Shown piece by piece: positions 61,301-64,000 of a DNA stretch of 64,000 bases. Each line of letters starts with the position of its first letter. Position 1 is the stretch's first letter. The notes under the pieces are model-generated. The model saw only the letters and a list, made by a program, of their open reading frames with translations. It was not told the origin of the DNA and did no database searches. The position numbers were made by a program, and so were the translations under genes. The DNA comes from Volvox africanus (Eukaryota > Chlorophyta > Chlorophyceae > Chlamydomonadales > Volvocaceae): the NCBI GenBank assembly GCA_030268105.1, contig BSDZ01000101.1, positions 1-64,000 on the forward strand, given 5' to 3'.

Positions 61301-63575
61301 GGGAGAGGAGGTTGTTGTTTGGTTGGGGGTTTTCTGAGTGTAGCAGGTACGTGTTATATGATTTGTGAAAGTCAGACGGATAAATATGCGCTTCGCATAT
61401 GACTTGCACGGATGTGCCAAAACCTTAGGTGCCATCAGAAGTCATCAGCACGGGGGGGGCTGTAAGTGGGGGGAGGCAGACATTCTCATTGCTGCAGTGT
61501 GCGGCGGCAAATCTTTGGCATCATGCCTTCTGCCGACCGCTCAGGTGGTCTTCTGCGCGAACGCTCCTCGGCTCATGCCCATATGGACGTGTGGTGCCAG
61601 CCTCCGTATCCCCGCCCCTTTGATTGTTTCCTGATTAGGCTTCCTGCAACATGGCTGCAAGAATACTACACAGCGTTTGAGGGTAGGTGGATCGTGTGAG
61701 CAGGGCGCTAGTGCTTGCCGTACGTCAAGGTAAAGAGGTCCTTCTGCATCCCCGGTGCGGTTCAAGGGTTTTCGGATATCACACATACACATGCACATAC
61801 CCATACACCCATATACACATATACACATACACATGCTCCGCTTCTCTCTGGGGCTTCTACCTAACCTTTTACCGTGCGAATTCCCAGATACGCCGGGGTT
61901 CACTTCATATTCATGTGCTTTTACGTCCTGACAACATGTAGGCACTCAGCAGTCCACTGCCTTCCCTGCTGCAAGTAATTGGGATGATCGCCTCACCGCG
62001 CCCGATGTCTCTGTACCTCGTGTCTCTCTTCCATTGGTTCCTATGCATGCACTGTCTTTCCCCTCCCAACGTGTCTGCTGCTGCCCTGCGGTCCAGGCTG
62101 CGGGGAGCGGGTTCGGGAGCGGGAGCTGGCCATGGTGTGCTGGGCCGTAGGAGTGGGGGCAGTGGGGGGTGCCCCGCGGCCCCCGGACAGCTTCACCAAC
62201 CGCCTGATGATGGAGGTGCAGGTGGGGAGAGGGAAGAGGGCGGCATGGCGTGTGGCCGGTGTTTTGGGGCGCAGTCGCTTGGAGGGCCTTATTGAGAGGT
62301 GCCGCTGGATGTGCGAATACAGGGAGGGCGAGAGTGCGTTTCACGTACAGGGCGGCTGCATGGGGAGGTCGGAGTGAAGCACACCGACATGAGGGGGCTG
62401 AAATGCAATATGATATTACTAGCAGCACACAGAAGGGTGCCCACCAGGGAATATACGCCAAGCGGATGTGTGTGTGTGTAGTCGTGTGTGTGGGTCAGAG
62501 GGGTCAGAGCCAAGCGGGGAGGAAGTGGGGTCCGTGAGTGCTCATGATCAGGGAGTCGTACCCCTCTGGGTCGACCAACGATTGGAATGCGCCGTAAGTC
62601 GGTGGTCCCGGAGGACAGGATGGGGAGGGAAGAGCCAGCAGGACCAGTGGATGGTGGCGAGTGGAAGAACAAATTCATTTCTTGGCCCTGACTGACGAAG
62701 TCGCTCTGACGGACAATGGCGTTACTATTGAAGCCGCTGCCAGCCAGCGAGTTGGACGAGCTGCCGTTGCCACAGATGGCGCCACCCACTGTAAAGTTGT
62801 GGCAGATGAAGCAGAGAAAGATAACACGATAAAAAAAGCTGGTTGATAAAAAGGGGATAGTCTACTCCTAGAACCGTTCGACGAGGTCTAAAGCTAAAGC
62901 GTCCTCGGTATCATAGAGAAGATCAAACGTAATTAGGAGCAATTATTCGGGTTGTAGGTGGATTGCGAATACGTTATGGTGGCGGAGCAGCAGGGGACCG
63001 CGACTCGCAACTCCATGTCAACAGCCGGGCGCTTTACATCGCATGGAAGCTTGATGGCTGTTTCATGAACTTACCAGGGCTTGATTTATTCCTCTTCCTC
63101 ATGTTGCCTCCCTTTAATGTTGCTGCTGCACGTCAGGTTCGGCTGCCCTCCTTCGGCAGCCAGGGCCTGGCGCACATAGCCTGGGGCCTGTGCTGCTGTG
63201 ACGTCAAGCCGCCAAGGTTCTGGCTCAGGGACTTCACGATGGCGGCTAAGGTGGGAGCACGGAGCTCAGGAAGTGACCATGGGAAGGTTCCCTAGCTGTC
63301 TGCCTGGCGAGTGAAGCGTCGAGGGGAAATAGTACGCGTAGGGCCCTTCGCTTGGGTTGGTTTCCGCATGCCTCTTCCCCCTGTCCCCGCGGTTTTATGT
63401 TCTTTCGGTTCCGGAGCTTAATCCGGGTAAACCCTCGGACCCCGTTACCTCCGTCCAGGCCACGTTGCCGTACGCAAACAACGGCATGTCCTTCTCGAAC
63501 CTGCTGTGGGCCCTGGCGAACTGGCAAGGGGAGCTCCATCCGGGGGAGGAGCTGCTGGCGGCGTGTTGTAAACAT
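58318..63575 (+). CDS. OPR/Tbc2/FASTK-like helical-repeat protein, 3' end outside window
   Basis: Nine exons close in phase to 501 codons and the frame stays open: 58318-58826, 59505-59757, 60255-60406, 60787-60895, 61092-61171, 61639-61682, 62097-62221, 63137-63250 and 63459-63575. The N-terminal ~170 residues are Ala/Ser/Arg/Gly-rich, suggesting an organelle transit peptide plus disordered region. Helical repeats follow: RACRSVEELVGLYD, PIDLGFLMWALAKW, ELAMVCWAVGVG, GSQGLAHIAWGLCCCDVKPP and MSFSNLLWALANW. The recurring leucine/alanine-tryptophan-alanine-leucine pattern is that of the large chlorophyte family often labelled Tbc2-like or OPR, whose studied members act on chloroplast or mitochondrial RNAs. 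No C-terminal RAP domain is visible, as the gene continues past the window. GTGAGG and GTGCGG-type donors are used. The start is the first in-frame ATG of an open exon. Confidence 0.75.
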
Positions 63576-64000
63576 GTGCGTGCGTGCGTGCGTGTCCAAG
63601 GGTGATGCGGAGGAACACAGGGCATTAGGTAGGGAAGCAAGCGAAGGGGCGTAAGTACGATAAGACACCGGCTCCAGCCAGATCCGACGTGAATAAAGTC
63701 TTTTACAAGCTTGCTGGCTGTTTGGAGCTGTGTTGTATTGGCGAAGTTCGGAGTGGATGGTATTCAGAGGGGATGGGCGCGACCAAATCGGTCCCCGTCA
63801 CCCCTGACCCCCGACGGGCATGTCGCGGATTACATGGCGTACGTCTTCCTCCTGCTGCTTTCCGTCGTACTCTCTTCGTGACCCTCCTCCGTCTTAGTGA
63901 CCTTTCAACCTACATCAGATGCGGGCTGCTTCCTGACCCCGGCCGTTGTCGCGCCGCTCACCCCTCGAAGTCTGCTCGGTGGCTCTGCACACTGGACTCG
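63576..64000. other. Intron and further part of the OPR-like gene, cut by the window end
   Basis: After the donor at 63576 no exon could be identified with certainty. CATCAG near 63918 is a possible acceptor. The transcript presumably continues beyond 64000. Confidence 0.35.

Overview
The window starts at a chromosome end. About 1 kb of CCCTAAAA units is the C-rich strand of a TTTTAGGG telomere, the type known from Chlamydomonas-like green algae. The intron-rich genes, GT/AG splice sites, plastid-style leader peptides, scavenger-receptor (SRCR) proteins with proline-rich linkers and an OPR/Tbc2-like repeat protein all fit a core chlorophyte alga, probably Chlamydomonadales. Base composition looks far less GC-rich than C. 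reinhardtii, so I name no species.

Layout: 1-1026 telomere. 1027-13750 is subtelomeric: a C/T-rich block present in two or three diverged copies, a ~77-bp G/T-rich minisatellite split by an ~0.8-kb insertion, microsatellites, a decayed Ty3/gypsy element with its 3' LTR, and a long foldback hairpin. I see no confident host gene there. From 14.7 kb single-copy genes begin: an unrecognised gene with an apparent frame break (14.7-16.6 kb); a plastid-type CBS-DCC fusion (17.6-20.0, +); a three-finger CCCH protein (23.9-29.1, -); two SRCR genes pointing away from each other (about 32.0-33.6, -, and 36.5-41.0, +); a complete 25-exon VPS11 (43.1-56.9, -); and an OPR/Tbc2/FASTK-like helical-repeat gene (58.3 kb to beyond the window, +).

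Gene models were built by reading exons by eye and requiring intron phases to close. CBS-DCC, CCCH, VPS11 and the OPR-like gene close over every junction. The SRCR genes and the 14.7-kb gene remain partial. The genes belong to unrelated systems: HOPS/CORVET endosomal tethering (VPS11), RNA binding (CCCH), secreted or surface recognition (SRCR), plastid redox/adenylate sensing (CBS-DCC) and probably organellar RNA metabolism (OPR). Nothing suggests one operon-like system. The most unusual items are the CBS-DCC fusion, a VPS11 whose RING lacks three zinc ligands and which carries large repeat-coded insertions, the divergent SRCR pair, and the 33-bp hairpin.
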